A DNA stretch of 64,000 bases from Warburgia ugandensis (Eukaryota; Streptophyta; Magnoliopsida; Canellales; Canellaceae), in assembly GCA_035236585.1 (NCBI GenBank), contig CP141135.1:6854001-6918000 (forward strand). The letters are read 5' to 3'. Shown here piece after piece: positions 10,703-22,393 of this stretch. Below the pieces are notes generated by a model. The model was not told the origin of the DNA. It worked only from the letters and a program-made list of their open reading frames with translations, and ran no database searches. Both the position numbers and the translations under genes were made by a program. How positions within the stretch are numbered: the stretch's first letter is position 1; each line of letters starts with the position of its first letter.

Positions 10703-12660
10703 TGTTGATTGTTTAACCGCAAGTGCACGGGCTACTGTAGTATAGCTATGCAAATACGGATCGATCCCACGAGGACTTGATTTAAAATTATGGAGTTTTA
10801 AATAAAATTCAACTAAAAAAATAAAATCCAGATTTATTCAATTGTTCCAATGTTCACAAATATTTATTCCAAGGAAGACAGAAAATAAAAATAAAATGCT
10901 TCTTGGATAAGTTTGTCCTTAGATTGCACTGTCTCTGGATTAGTCTGTCCTTGAATAGTCTGTCCTGGAATAGTCCGTCATTGAATAGTCTGTCCTGCAT
11001 TGCACTGTCCCTGAATAGTCAGAATAAAGATAAGTTAAAACCAGAATAGCATAGGGACATAGTTGGAATTTCTGAAATAGGACAGAATTGTAATTTCTGA
11101 GATCTGCAGGTGTATATTTGTAATTTCTGAGATCTGCAGGTGCAGATTTGTAATTTATGAGATCTGCAGGTGCAGATTTGTAATTTCTTCAGGTTCTGGT
11201 TTTTCACGAAAAAACCAGAAAAACACGTTTTTGGGAGAAATTTGGAAGAGGGAGAAGAATAGAGGAAGGAGGAGAAGAGGGAAGGAGAGAAGGAAGAGGG
11301 GAGAAACGGTGGGGAGAAAACCCAATTCGGGTTTTCTCTCACTGGGCAGTCCGGTGAAGAGAAGAATGATCGCCGGAGAAGTAGGGGGAAGAAGAGAAGA
11401 GAAAAAGAGGAAGGAAGGAGAAGAAGAAAGATGAGTTGGGTTTTCTCTCCTGGGGCGTCCGGTTCAGAGAAAAACGCCGGAGCCGTTGGCTGGGCGCGTG
11501 ATCCGGTCGTTGAAGGGCTCAGATGCTTGCCTGGGCACAGGAGGATGAGCTGGGTTCATGCCTGGCTGGTCTGCTTTGGGGTGTCGTTCTGTGTAGTGGA
11601 CAAAGGGGGAACTGGAAAATGGAGCGTGAGATAGCGATGGGAGAACTAGGTGCTAGTGTGGAGGTGTGATGGAGGGTGGAGAAATCGGACTGCGCGACAA
11701 AGGAAGAGAGACCAAGAGAGGGAGAGTGGAGAAAGTGGGGAAGAAGGAATGACGACCAACAAAAGGAGAAGAGAGGGCTAGGACGTCGAGTACGGTGAAA
11801 CAGGCTTCACCGACTGGTGATGAAACAAAGGACGGTGCAGTGGATCAAAAGAGAGAAACTGAGAGAGGGAGAGATGTGAGATGACTGGGAAAAGAGATGG
11901 ACTTGGGCGTTGGTTATGGGTGGAGGAGAAACTTTGGTGCTTTGTTCGGCTGAGAACAGGGGAGAGAGTGGGCATCCCAATACTTCTAGAGCAGGTCTGA
12001 TGTGATGGAAGATTGGGGAGGTGCCAGTCCATGCGACAGAGATTGGGCTGGCCTGGTGAAGAGCAGAAGATGGAAACAAGGCTGGGGTGTGGGTGATGGT
12101 GCAAGAAGGAAATTGGGAAACAAGAGGACGTGAGGTATGACGGGTGAGAGAGAGAGAGAGCCCAGCCCAGCCTCCAAAGAAGAAAAAAAACCTTCTTTTT
12201 TCAAGAGAGAGGGGAAGAGGACTTAAAAAGAGAGAGAGAGACGTGTGAAAGAGAATGAGAAAAAGAGATAGAAGATAGAGAGAAAAGAAAGGAGAGGGAT
12301 AAGAGAAAAAGAGAGAAGAGAGGAGAAAGAGAAGGAAGAGGAGATAGGTAGGGTCTACTAGCTTTCCTAGTTTTGCTAGAACTCTGCAAGTCTTCAAAGT
12401 CTTCAGTCTCTTTCCATGATTCAATCTGGAGCGTCCATGCCTGAGTTGACTGATCTGCAATGCACAAGACTCAATTAGCGAAATCTAAACCGTCCATTAG
12501 CTTTAATAGTCATTTAACCACTAAATTTTACAATTCAACGGTTGGATGACCAATTAAAGCTAAAATGAAATATTTGATTTAAAATCTTAAAATTAATGGT
12601 CTAGATGCTCCAAGCAAATACTAAATTAGGGATATTTTGACCAAAATTGAACACTTAACA
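10703..12660 (-). mobile_element. solo LTR (1958 bp), family S1, inside the F-box gene
   Basis: Begins TGTTGATTG and ends CACTTAACA, flanked by a perfect 5 bp duplication GTTGC (10698-10702 and 12661-12665). TG..CA ends plus a 5 bp duplication without internal genes define a solo LTR or LTR-like unit. A related copy is at 18945-20658. Orientation is inferred as minus because the low end, read in reverse, (GTGCACTTGCGGTTAAAC) resembles LTR 3' ends of plant gypsy elements. Contains a 30-bp triplet repeat at 11088-11177, TAGTCTGTCCT-like repeats at 10908-11020, and a purine-rich half (11220-12350) that creates spurious long frames. Confidence 0.85.
11088..11177. repeat. 30 bp tandem repeat, three units
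   Basis: Three near-identical units beginning TTGTAATTTCTGAGATCTGC, starting at 11088, 11118 and 11148, inside the solo LTR. A partial fourth unit begins at 11178. Confidence 0.9.
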
Positions 12661-13139
12661 GTTGCCGATGAAAAGGAAGACGAGAGATGGCTTGGTAATT
12701 TGGGAGGGTCTCTGTCTTATACCTGCTATGCGATATCTGACCGGAAAGTAAAAGTATGGGTCTTGAAGAATCCTTCTTCGAGTGAATGGTTACTGAAGTA
12801 CAATGTTGGATTGGAAACTATTCTGGCAGGTAAACCAGCCTTGCATCATTCATGTTATAAAGGACTATTCTGTCACGATGGTTTACCTTGTCAAGATGGC
12901 AACCTGCTATTTCTTCTCCGGTACACACAAGACAAACTGTATGTTTATGAGTTCGAGACCCGGAAACTGGACAAATTTAACATCTCCATCACGAGGTCTC
13001 AACAAGTATATCTTTACATCAATAGCCTGGTTTGTGTGCCGGGCATGTAGCATGGCATGCATACTGCTGATGGTCTCTTTGATTATCATTTTCATGTGCT
13101 GAAGTTGGACATTTACTGCAGGGAGTAATATTAATTCCA

Positions 13140-13590
13140 TTCACGCCATTTGTTAGTAAAGCTACTGTCTATAGAGAGAGACATTTGCCCTGTGCGACTA
13201 ACCACTAGGAAGGATGCACCAGCTTTGTAGCACTTTCTTCGTGTGACTGAACTTCAATACTGCATTTGTAGCACCTTGTCGAGATGGTGACTTGTTATTT
13301 CCTCTAACCACAATGATGGAGCTTATGTTTATCATTTAAAGACTCGGAAACTGGACAGGTTCAGCAACTTTCTCATTATATTCATAAACTATATCCAGGC
13401 AATAGCATGGTTTTGTACCGTGCACATAGATTGGTGTATATTCTGCTCTGGGTTTGATTCTTTTGTTCAAACGTTGATGTTGGACGGTTATCATTCAGTT
13501 TAATGGTTTATTCATGCCATTGACATGGAAGGTACTCCCTATAGGGAGACATTTACTCCAGCTGCTAACTAACCTTTGTAGTCTAAATTT
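13140..13590 (+). pseudogene. second F-box C-terminal relic (tandem partial duplication)
   Basis: Bases 13275-13365 repeat 12883-12980 (CCTTGTCGAGATGGTGACTT against CCTTGTCAAGATGGCAACCT; then GACTCGGAAACTGGACAGG), and 13390-13580 repeats 13010-13205, including the IATAGGGAGACATTT-equivalent segment downstream of the coding end. No open frame survives. It is a diverged partial tandem copy of the end of the F-box gene plus its 3' flank. Confidence 0.65.
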
Positions 13591-14090
13591 TGGATGTTAT
13601 CTTTTGATGTGTGCACTTTTTTCGGCATGCATCCTACCATTTAAGTCTGAAAGTGAAAAGATATGGATGTTTTGGCATAGATTTTTTGGAAAAGAAATGT
13701 TGTGAAGTTGAGTTTGGTCATCTGATTTCTTAAGGAGTTGATAGAGATATTTCATTAGTCATCAATTAATTATTAACGTATCTATGCATAAAATAAGTTC
13801 TTCATTTCCAAGTTTCTTAGAAGATAAAAGCTGTGGAGAAAAGGAAAAAACTCATTGGTTGTGAGATAGCCATAGAAGGCAATTCCCCTGTTAGTTACTA
13901 TATCCATTGTTTATTTTTTCTAAAACTAAATTCATGTTTAGTATTACAGAAGCTATTTAGTTTGAGAATATCATCAGAAAAGAAACTGAAAATAAACAAT
14001 GCTGGATCTGTAACTGTATTCTGTATTTGTATTGCATTTCTATGTAACACATTTACATTCACTTACTGGCAATAGATTTTGGAAGTTGGA
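13591..14090. other. duplicated spacer; no gene seen
   Basis: 13610-13830 matches 6500-6720. The end (13990-14080) matches the 3' far flank of other DUF241 units (CTGGATCTGTAACTGTATTC, then ACATTTACATTCA). AT-rich, with short frames only. Confidence 0.5.
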
Positions 14091-14103
14091 ATACACAGGC
14101 AAA

Positions 14104-14885
14104 CCTTTAAAATGCAGATGCCCATGGAAGTTTGGAAGTTGGAATCCACAGGCAAATCTTGTGTGACAGAACTTCAATAATGCAGTTGCAACCTTTTCTG
14201 TGCACTGTTATCCTTTTCTTCTACGTAACATACTGTTTGTCCCTTGTGCATCAATTTTGACACCGACGACAACTTCGTACATCTCTGCGGCACTGCTGCA
14301 TGGATGATGGTGAAGATTGCCTGAAAGATGGAGATGGTGAGGGCCTGAACATTTTTCAACACCCTCATCTCAGCTCATAGATGCTTATCTTGATCTAAGA
14401 GGGGAGACGGTTTCTTATCCATACGCTTCTACCAGTCAAGGTTCTTGTTGAATTCCCTCTTCACCTTCTTCTTAGAGCAATACATTTTCTTTCACTGCCT
14501 GATTCTATACCTCTTCCTTGTCGAGGAGTTGATTGAAGGTCTTGTACGTGTTCCTTCATGCGCAATGAAACATTCCTCAAGGTACCACACATGCCAACGA
14601 TCTAAATGATCCATCTAGCACCTCCTCAACACATTTCTCTTGTTAATGTTAGGCAAGTGCTTGTTGGGTCAATGGCAATTGAAGGAGATCATTGATGTAA
14701 TCACTGAAACACTTAATGCCACTCAAGCCAGTGGAAATTGTCTCATTGCTGCAGAGGATGCCTCCCAACTCTTTTAGCTTCTCGATCTCTTTTTCGACTC
14801 CGGCCACCATGGTATGGGATCTGGAGGTCCAACTGGTGGAGCGAACATGGTAAGCTTTTAGTGCCGTTGTAGATGAGGAAACCAT
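14104..14885 (-). pseudogene. DUF241 pseudogene, copy C
   Basis: Start at 14885 (MVSSSTTALKAYHVRS), with the first about 80 residues readable to 14649 (GLSGIKCFSDYINDLLQLPL), then frame breaks in the middle. 14174-14368 keeps a C-terminal piece with SIFQAIFTIIHAAVPQR and SKLMHKGQTVCYVEE. The conserved C-terminal segment and normal stop region are lost: the 3' flank from 14104 abuts a duplicated fragment (GGAAGTTGGAATCCACAGGCAAA occurs twice, near 14075 and 14125). The TATA position is mutated (TTATGTAA near 14972). Confidence 0.85.
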
Positions 14886-15880
14886 GCGTTTGTTTCTTTC
14901 ACAAAGGCCTTCTTGTAGTTTGACTGAAGGAAGATAAGGATGGTGTGTTGTTGCAAATCTTTGGTTCATCTTATGTAACGAGAGCTACAGAAGATGGAAA
15001 GACACAGAGAATCCTATTTTCTTCCAGGCTATGTTATCAATCATGTGATGTAGACCTGGATTTTTCATTCTTTAAGGTGATCTTATAATTCATCTTCGAG
15101 CAAAGCTTTAAATCTATCATTTTCTTTACTGCTAGAAGATTACACCCTAGCTAGCACGGCTCAACGGCACATGGTTCCCCTCTAGGCAGAGACAATTCTG
15201 GCTGGCTATGGTTTTCGTTATTGCACTCGCCTTTCTAAATTAAACTTGATTTCTGTTGGACTTCGCAGGACCTTGATGAATTGGTAGCACAAAAAAAGGC
15301 CTTAACAGCATTGGTGCAATGAAAATGGGAGGAGACATGCACTCGTATGGTCTTGAAATTGACATGTGGACATGATCTTGACCTTTCATCTGATGCTCTG
15401 CCAATACGGATAGTTAGTGCTAGGAAAATCACTCACTTGGATCTTAGATTTGTATATTCCACGATCAGAGCCTTTGTGGATATAAATATTTACATGTATT
15501 CCTTTGGATTAGATTTGGTGATGCGATCAATATCCATAAGATCGAAACATGTTTATAGATATAGTTTAGCTAACATCATTGCCCGCGGTACAAAGCAAGA
15601 TGATGCATGCTTCACTACTCTTCTAAACCCACCACTACGGCGTAATGCAACTGCCAACGGAATAGCATTAGTCTTGAGGGTTAGAGCTGGGGTATTATTT
15701 CTCTTACGTATGATTTTCCAGGCCCTTGGGTCCTTGAAAGCAATGAGCTTGCAAGACCATGGTTTGAAGTTAGCAGTTCTAGTGAACATTTAAAATTCTA
15801 AGCATGAGTGAGCTTCACTAAATTCCAACCTGTGGAATGAGTTATCAAGGGCAATGGTTCCTTTTCCCTGCTATTTGCAG
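14886..15880. other. upstream flank of copy C; no gene seen
   Basis: Promoter flank and spacer homologous to 7890-8950 upstream of copy B. The degraded upstream block (ACATGCACTCGTATGGTC) is at 15334. The 148-residue plus-strand frame at 15347-15793 lies in this duplicated spacer, and its counterpart at 8370-8830 is not open, so I do not call it a gene. Confidence 0.5.
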
Positions 15881-16379
15881 CCTTAGAAAACCTAGATCGG
15901 AGTTCCAGTTGGGCTTTCAATTTCTTCTATTTCTGCTGCATTTGGGAAGGATTTGATATCAACCATTGACACTGAGCACCAGCAGAACAGGTTTTAGAAA
16001 CTTCTTTCTGTTTTCATCTTTATTCTTTTCTCATTTACAAGTTTCGGGCAATTATATCTCTGAGGAAATTCTACAATAGCAAGAAATTAACAGCCAAGAA
16101 TTGAAAACCCAAAACAGTATTTGGGCTATATTAAGCGAGATTCTGAAAAAAAATCCTATAAATAGCAAAAGTAGCTGTAGAACTAGAACAAACATAAAAA
16201 ATATCCTTTTGGGCTTTCCTCTTTCTCATCTCGATCGATCCCTAGTACATGAAACGTAGTTTTAAGAATGGATTCTCTGAGAAAATCATTCGGGCTACAA
16301 GCACAATGGTAGAAAGTTGCAAGGCAGAGGCGAGAATACCATCCTCGTGGAACATGAAGATTCCGGGTCAGATTCCAGT

Positions 16380-17101
16380 TGTCGGAGGGATATAGTGGTT
16401 AATTAATGTCGATGGTGAGATCGGAAGCATTGAGGTTTCCAGTGAAGCCAGCAAAAATAACAAGATATGGGGGGAATCCTGCCATGGTTCTTGAATGATG
16501 GTTTGAGGGAGACAAGCAAAGGGAATCCTAGTATGAAGGACAGTGGCAGCGGCAATGGGGAGCTTGATTTCCAGCAAAAGCAATACCCAGACCTGCCAGC
16601 AGAGCTTATTGGGCTGTTTTTGCATAAGCAGCAGGCGTCGGGTGAGATTTGTTTGAACATGGATTTGGAGTGGAAGAACTTCAACATGCTCATAGATTGT
16701 CGCTAGTCAGGGAGAACTCAACTCCGAAGCAGCAAGATATCATATCTGCCGCGAATTGGAATCCGAAGCAGCCAAAGATGGTATTGAGGGAACTAAGAGT
16801 CTCCTTCCAAGACTATTTTACGCACAATGAGAGGATGCCGAAGAACAAGTGAGGCGACGGCGTAAGAGTAGTTCAGATGGTGAGGAAAATATGAGTCAAG
16901 GAATTCAGGCGAAGTATTGAAATGCAGTTTGAATTCTTCGTTCAAAAGAAATTCAGCTCTTTCAAGAACAAAGCCGAGGTCCAGGTGGTTGAACCTTCCT
17001 CCAACTAAAGACCGGGGAAAATCAGGGGTGGTTGGATCCTCATTCACGAAGGAGTAAGAAGCCTCACAGGGAGCCTTGGCAGATACTTTTACACTCGGCA
17101 A
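16380..17101. other. possible unidentified gene remnant
   Basis: A less AT-rich stretch than its surroundings with moderate frames on both strands: a minus frame at 16793-17101 containing GRFNHLDLGFVLERAEFLLN, and a plus frame at 16467-16706 containing DLPAELIGLFLHKQQASGE. I do not recognise either. No paralog of this segment occurs elsewhere in the window, so it is not part of the DUF241 unit. It could be a degraded single-copy gene or exon. Confidence 0.25.
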
Positions 17102-17925
17102 CGTTCACATGTCATCATCCTCGTCAAGACCTTATTCTAATTAGGGGTGGGCCATATGAATCTTATTCTTTATTCCTTTTTATTAAGTATCATGACTTTA
17201 TTTAATCTCAAAGTTTTTAAATATTTTCTCACTATTATCCACATTCTTTTCTCACCACTCTGCTAATGCTTGCCTGCAAATGAATATACATTTGTATAAT
17301 AGTTTGTAAATAAGAAATGAAAATCATCTTCAATTTCTTAGAAGTATAACAACCCTAACATTGACATTTAAGTGGAAGGCATCCATTTGTAAAAGTAAAC
17401 AGGTAATGGACTGATGTTATGATAGCTATGTCCCCAAGCAAGATAACGTGTACATAATGGCTGCAGGGTGAAAATTCTTCTATTTAAAAACTAAGAAAAA
17501 GCAAAGGCCTTTTAGTGTAGTGGGGCAAGAAGGGATCTTGCTATGGTGGGTCATAGGTTTGAGCCTGGGCTTGTGGGTGTGCAGCCGACATTCCAAAATA
17601 AAGAGGAAAAAAATGAAAAATCAGAGAAATGTCAAACTGCCCTATAAGCAATGAAGGAAAAAAATCTCAATTTGTGTCATGGTAGCAGCAGGGACATAAT
17701 TAGTAACTGATATTCCTTGATTATTGTTTCTAAGAATTATATAATGTGTTGTTACATAGCATTACATCTAAATGTTATTATGTACTGTGAGTATACGATT
17801 AGACAATGTAACTGAAAATTCACAAAATTGGATGTATAATTGTATTCTGTTGTTCTGTGTCATTATTATATTATGCTTTACATTCATCTTCAGACAGCAG
17901 ATGTTGCATTTAAAACCTGTAGGTA
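17102..17925. other. AT-rich spacer; possible tRNA-derived SINE-like remnant
   Basis: Mostly AT-rich with no gene. At about 17503-17590, GGCCTTTTAGTGTAGTGGGGC followed by GGTCATAGGTTTGAGCCTGG looks like a degraded tRNA A-box/B-box pair and could be an old SINE of a type different from the Au-like copies. 17750-17925 is DUF241 far 3' flank. Confidence 0.35.
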
Positions 17926-17928
17926 ATC

Positions 17929-18736
17929 CTTTAAAATGCAGATGCCCATGATAGGTTATGGGGTAGAGAGGGCTACCAAGATCTCTAGTGGGAGAAGATG
18001 TTGAGGAGATTGACTCTGGTTTGGATTAAGTGCCTAAGCAGGCACTCCAATCCATCTGCAATACTTCCAACTATAACCTCCACTTCGCGCAACCTTTTTT
18101 GTGCACTGTTATCTTGTTCCTTGAGCATCAAGTGTGACACCAATGACAATTTACTAGACTCACTTTGGTACTGCTACATAAATGAAGCCGAAGATTGATT
18201 TGAAAATGGACCTGCTGAGCGCGTACACTTCTGTCAAAATCCTCATCACAATTGATAGAAGCTGGTCTTGATCTAAGGCAGGAAAGATTTTCTTATCTGA
18301 AGCTTCAACGAATCCAGGCACTAGCTGAATTCCTTCTTTGCCTTCTTCACTGTGCAAATAAAATTGCTTTCACTGCTTCAATGTGTACCTCTTCCTCGTT
18401 GAAGATTCAGTTCTACGCCTTGAACATGTTCTTCGTCTGCAATGAAACATCTCTCCATGTGCCACAAATGTCCACATTAATCAAAGTGAGAAATCTAACA
18501 ACCCCGGTACCCATTTCTCTTGTTGATGATTGGCAAGGTATTGTTGGGTGAGTGGGCAGTTGTAGGAGATCCTTGATGCAATCATACAAGTTCTTGAGGC
18601 CATTTAAGACAACCAAATCATCTAGTATGTCTCAAAAGTCTTCAGGTTGTTGATCTCTTCTTTTACAGGAACCACTCAGGGATGGGATCTGGAGGTCCTG
18701 CTAATGGAGAAAACATGGTAAGTTTTTTCTGCCATG
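17929..18736 (-). pseudogene. DUF241 pseudogene, copy D
   Basis: The conserved 3' block (17929-17955), a C-terminal end like the intact genes (CTCTAGTGGGAGAAGATGTTGAGG) and a start codon (CCATGG near 18735) are present. In between are frameshifts and small deletions: 18160-18357 and 18413-18616 give separate short frames, the second with VVLNGLKNLYDCIKDLLQLP fused out of frame to ICGTWRDVSLQTKN. A TATAAAAG box is retained (18819-18826, minus). No usable frame. Confidence 0.85.
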
Positions 18737-20008
18737 GTAGGTGTTTTCTCTTCAATGATGTTGTCTTAGCTTGATAAAGAAAGAGGACGATGATATGTTT
18801 TTCTAGCAAATTAGTTATCTTTTATAGCAACAGCTACGGAGAAAATGAAGCTACAAGGAGAATTTGTTCTGTTCCTGTCTATGTAACGAAGCATGTAATA
18901 TTGATGTGGAGCCTCCTTTATATAAGGTGTTGTTGTAACCCATTTGTTGATGTTCAGGGTTCAGTAATGCACGTGGGATCGACTTAAAAGAGGAGTTTAA
19001 TTATTTAAAAATTAAAAAATATATATAATTAAACTAATAGTAAAATAAAGATTTAGATTTATTAAAATGCAAATCACAGAATTTTAAATTTAGAAAACAG
19101 AAAATGAGACTAATCAAACAATTTTGAATTATCCTGTCTGTGGATAATCAGAATATGGATAAGGCAAACTTGAATAGAATAGGATGTCATTAACAGGGAC
19201 ACAGAAGGAATTAAATCAGATCTTCCTAGGGTAGAATTGGAATTTCTGAAAAAAAAATCAGAAAAACGAAAACAGCAACTGGACAGAGAAGGAAGAGGAA
19301 GCCGGAGGATAAGGAAAGGAGGAGAAGAAGGGAAGAAGAAGAAGAAGAGGGAGAAAGGGAAGACGGGAAAACCTGATCTGGGTTTTCTCCTCTAGGCTGA
19401 CCGGAGATGGGGAGTGCGATCTAGCCTGGGTGTGGAGCAGTGAACTGGGAATCAGAGCAGATGCCAGTGCTAAGGGACGACTAGCGACAGAGATGGGGGA
19501 GGAGAAGAGGGGAAAACCGGTGCTGGTCAGGCCGGTGAAGAAATCGGAGAAGGAGGGAGGTGCAGTGTAGAGAAGGAGAAACCGGGGTTGCCTCCGTGGC
19601 CGTGCCGGTGTTGGTTCACGCGTGGCAGAGGAAGAAGAGAGGTGAGTGCAGGCCTGTTCTGGGTTCAGGCAGTTCTGATCCTGCGGATGGGGGAAGAGAG
19701 AGCGGTGAGGTAGAGGGGATGAAAGGAAGATCCGGAAAGATAGGGGTAAGGAAGAGAGAGAGAGGCGCCAGTCGGCGATGACATAGAGAGGGAGATGGGA
19801 GGGCAGTCTGGCTCGGACACGATCCACGCAGAGAAAAGCTAGCGACAGGTGGTAGGCGGTGAGAAAGAGACGACAGAAAACAAGAGCAGAGGAGAGGAGA
19901 TGAAGTAGGGAACATAGGTGATGGGAGAGGAACAGAGCAGATTGGATGCCGGTGGAAGAGATAAAACGAGAAGGAAAGGAAGGAGATTGGGTGACTGGAA
20001 ACTCTAGG

Positions 20009-20011
<3 letters not shown>

Positions 20012-20043
<32 letters not shown>
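20012..20043. repeat. (GA)n microsatellite
   Basis: Uninterrupted AG run inside the solo LTR. Confidence 0.95.
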
Positions 20044-20045
<2 letters not shown>

Positions 20046-20143
20046 GGCGATAGAGAGGGGGAAGATGGAGGTGATGGGTTTGCCTCCAACGTCAGCCAAG
20101 GAAAGAGGTGAAGAGCATGAGGAGGAGAAGGGTGGAGAGGAGG

Positions 20144-20147
<4 letters not shown>

Positions 20148-20173
<26 letters not shown>
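20148..20173. repeat. (GA)n microsatellite
   Basis: Second AG run inside the same LTR. Confidence 0.95.
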
Positions 20174-20178
<5 letters not shown>

Positions 20179-20903
20179 CAAGAGAAGAATGGGAGAGGGG
20201 GCTTGAGGGGTAAGAAAAGGTGACAAAGATAGAGAGATGTGGGAGGTGAGAGGTGAGAGAGATGAAGAAGGAGTGGGGTTCACCAACAGCCCAACTTTCT
20301 CAAACCTATGAAAACTCCTTCATTCTTCAAATTCCTTCTGTTTTAGGAGTCTTTAAAGTTCTCTCTTTTTAGGAAACTTTTTTTATTTTGATCTAATCCC
20401 CTTGATTTAATTTGAATCATCCACGTTCGAATTGATTGATTTGCAATGCACAGGACCCAATTAGAATCATCTAAACCATTCATTACTCTTCTGATTAGCT
20501 CTTATGATCATTTGATCGTTAAATTTTGTACTTCAATGGTTTGATGACTAATTAGAGTTAAAATAAAATATTTTATGCAAAATCTAAAAATTGATGGCCT
20601 ATATGATCTAATTGAATATTAAATTAGGAGTATTTTGACCAAAATTGAACACTTAACTCCATCTCGCAACCATTTTTATTTCTATGTATTTCTTTACTCC
20701 AAGAAGATTAGAGCTAACATGGTATGGCGCATATTCTCTTTTACTTCTTATGTTATGGTCTCAACAGCTTATGTTTTCTTTGTTGGCCGAGACAAGCAAT
20801 CTTTAGACTTAGTTTCTGCAATTGCATTTCTAAATTAAACATAATTTATTTTTATTTTTTTAAAGATGCGGAACCTTGTGAATTATTTATGTAACTAGTG
20901 AAT

Positions 20904-21081
20904 GGAGCCTTAGTGCAACGCTTGAGTTTTTGTCTTGAGACCTGGAGGTTATGGGTTTGAGACGTGGAAATAGTCTCTTGCAAAAATGCAAGCTAAGGTT
21001 GCATACTATAGACCCTTTGTGGTCCACCCCTTCCCCAAACTCCGCATATGCGAAAGCTTCGTGTACTAGGCTGCCTTTTTT
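20904..21081 (+). mobile_element. Au-like SINE, copy 2
   Basis: GGAGCCTTAGTGCAACG head and GGAGGTTATGGGTTTGAG B-box region, then CTCTTGCAAAAATGCAAGC and ACCCCTTCCCC, ending GGCTGCCTTTTTT. Diverged; I find no clear target-site duplication. Confidence 0.8.
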
Positions 21082-21639
21082 AGTGTAGAGAGTGTTGGCA
21101 CTGGCAAAGATGCAGCGAGATATGCTACTCATGTAGCCTAGACAAGCTAGATATGTAGACGGGCTTGACCATTCATTCATGAATTGTTAGAATCCTTGCA
21201 AACAATTTGTAGATCATAAATCAGTGTCGTTCAAGATATAATATCTATGTTATGATTGATCTAGGATCATGACATGTACGCCATGTCCATTGGATTAGTT
21301 TTGTGGAGAGACCAGGCATCGTTGATGTTAAAAATATTTTTATACATGTGATTTTTAATGAAATTATTAGCACAAGGCCGTAGGTCATGCTTAACTGGCT
21401 TCTCTAAATAGCACATCACTGCTCCCCATAGGCACTATCTTAATGCAATTACCAATCTCAAAAAAGCGATATCTCATGACTGAAGCTACCATGCCATTAT
21501 CACTTCTATACGTATGATTTTTCCATCCCTTGATTTGTTGGAGGTAACGAGCTTCTAAGGGTATTCTTTTGGAGTTGCAATTAAACCGAATATTAAAAAT
21601 TTTGAGTGTGCACGAGACCGAATTTTATGCTGCTGCTCC

Positions 21640-21861
21640 GCACAGGTATAAATCTGTAGATTAAGTCATCCAAGATTGCACGAGTTGAACATTATACTTA
21701 TTTTTTCTTTTTTCAAGATATACAATGTTTACGAAGAAATAAAAGAAACAAAGTTAAAGAGACAAAAGAGACGTAAGGGAAATATTTCTTTGATTATGAG
21801 ATGCTAATAGATTAACTTCCAGCATTAGCTGAGCTATCCCTCCATGTCCATGGTTGGAGAT
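21640..21861. repeat. left copy of a about 210 bp direct repeat
   Basis: Matches 22394-22612 (for example ATCCAAGATTGCACGAGTTG against ATCCAAGATTGCAAGAGTTG, and GAGACAAAAGAGACG in both). The two copies bracket the TIR element at 21862-22393. Confidence 0.8.
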
Positions 21862-22393
21862 TAGGGATGGTAATGGATCGGGTCAGGCCATATTTTTGGT
21901 GGACCTTAATCCTAACCCTATTTATTTTTTTCTTGACTTTGACCTCACTCTAACCCTACTCCGGTTGAAAAGAATTTCCTTAAAGGTCATTTGGGTCTGG
22001 TTCCAATTGGCCTTTAAAATCATTTTCCCAACCCACATCATAATGTACTTTGATATTGTTCAAAAATAATTTCCTAACATACATCACAATGTACATTTTA
22101 TACAAAAGCTTTGAAGTTTTGATTGATTTGAGTTATAGTATAGCAACAATTATCATAATAGCCTCATATTTACATTTAAAAAAAATATATGATGCATTTT
22201 TATAATCTAACATAAACTATGTAAGTTGCTCGGTTCCCCTAGTTTTTTTCATCACTAACCCTAGGCCTACTCGAGTTACAAATTCGTTTTACCCTATATC
22301 TACTCAATTCCTAAATATTATGCTCTTAACCCTGACCCTTACTGGTCATTTGGGTTAGGTCTCCTTAATTGACCCAACCCATTGCCATTCCTA
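21862..22393. mobile_element. non-autonomous TIR element (532 bp), possibly hAT-like
   Basis: Left end TAGGGATGGTAATGGATCGG; the right end, reverse-complemented, is TAGGAATGGCAATGGGTTGG. Imperfect inverted ends of about 25 bases in this GGTGGCAATGG style are common in plant hAT-related elements. No transposase frame. A normal 8 bp duplication is not seen because both sides are copies of a direct repeat. Confidence 0.65.

Larger units (their letters stand above)
9934..13128 (+). pseudogene. F-box protein pseudogene split by a solo LTR
   Basis: The left part (9934-10702) starts MSRLEKTRMRML and contains an F-box segment, LSHDTIIYEILPRLPPKILL, then RFKHVCK. A TAG at 10066 interrupts it just before WNHGISHDPSFA, and a second in-frame stop (TAA) lies at 10267. 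A frame change follows between about 10490 and 10560: the later frame reads RFKFEIFDSEKDARRIPRVK and runs to PALVA at the insertion. The right part (12661-13128) continues in frame with DEKEDERWLGNLGG and ends in an F-box-associated tail, with a TAG at 13048 before HGMHTADGLFDYHFHVLKLD. Plant F-box proteins are substrate adaptors of SCF ubiquitin ligases. With stops, a frameshift and the 1958 bp insertion, this copy is dead. Confidence 0.85.
18945..20658 (-). mobile_element. solo LTR (about 1714 bp), family S1, second copy
   Basis: Starts TGTTGATG and ends CACTTAACT, with flanking CCATT (18940-18944) and CCATC (20659-20663), an imperfect 5 bp duplication. Its last about 230 bases match the end of the element at 10703-12660 (GCAATGCACAGGACCCAATTAG; TTTTGACCAAAATTGAACAC), and it has the same purine-rich core. 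It interrupts the 5' flank of DUF241 copy D: flank sequence resumes at 20664 with the CTTTACTCCAAGAAGATTAGAGC segment. Long minus-strand frames (19258-19827, 19616-20089) are products of the low-complexity core. Confidence 0.75.

Noticed and set aside
11807-12467. Long minus-strand frames (217 and 88 residues), S/L/P rich
   Set aside because: They lie in the purine-rich core of a solo LTR; low complexity keeps several frames open at once.
15347-15793. 148-residue plus-strand frame
   Set aside because: Lies in duplicated DUF241 upstream spacer; the paralogous stretch near 8370-8830 is not open in that frame.
19258-20286. Minus-strand frames of 189, 157 and 64 residues
   Set aside because: Same low-complexity core in the second copy of that LTR, including (GA)n runs; overlapping open frames differ in every phase.
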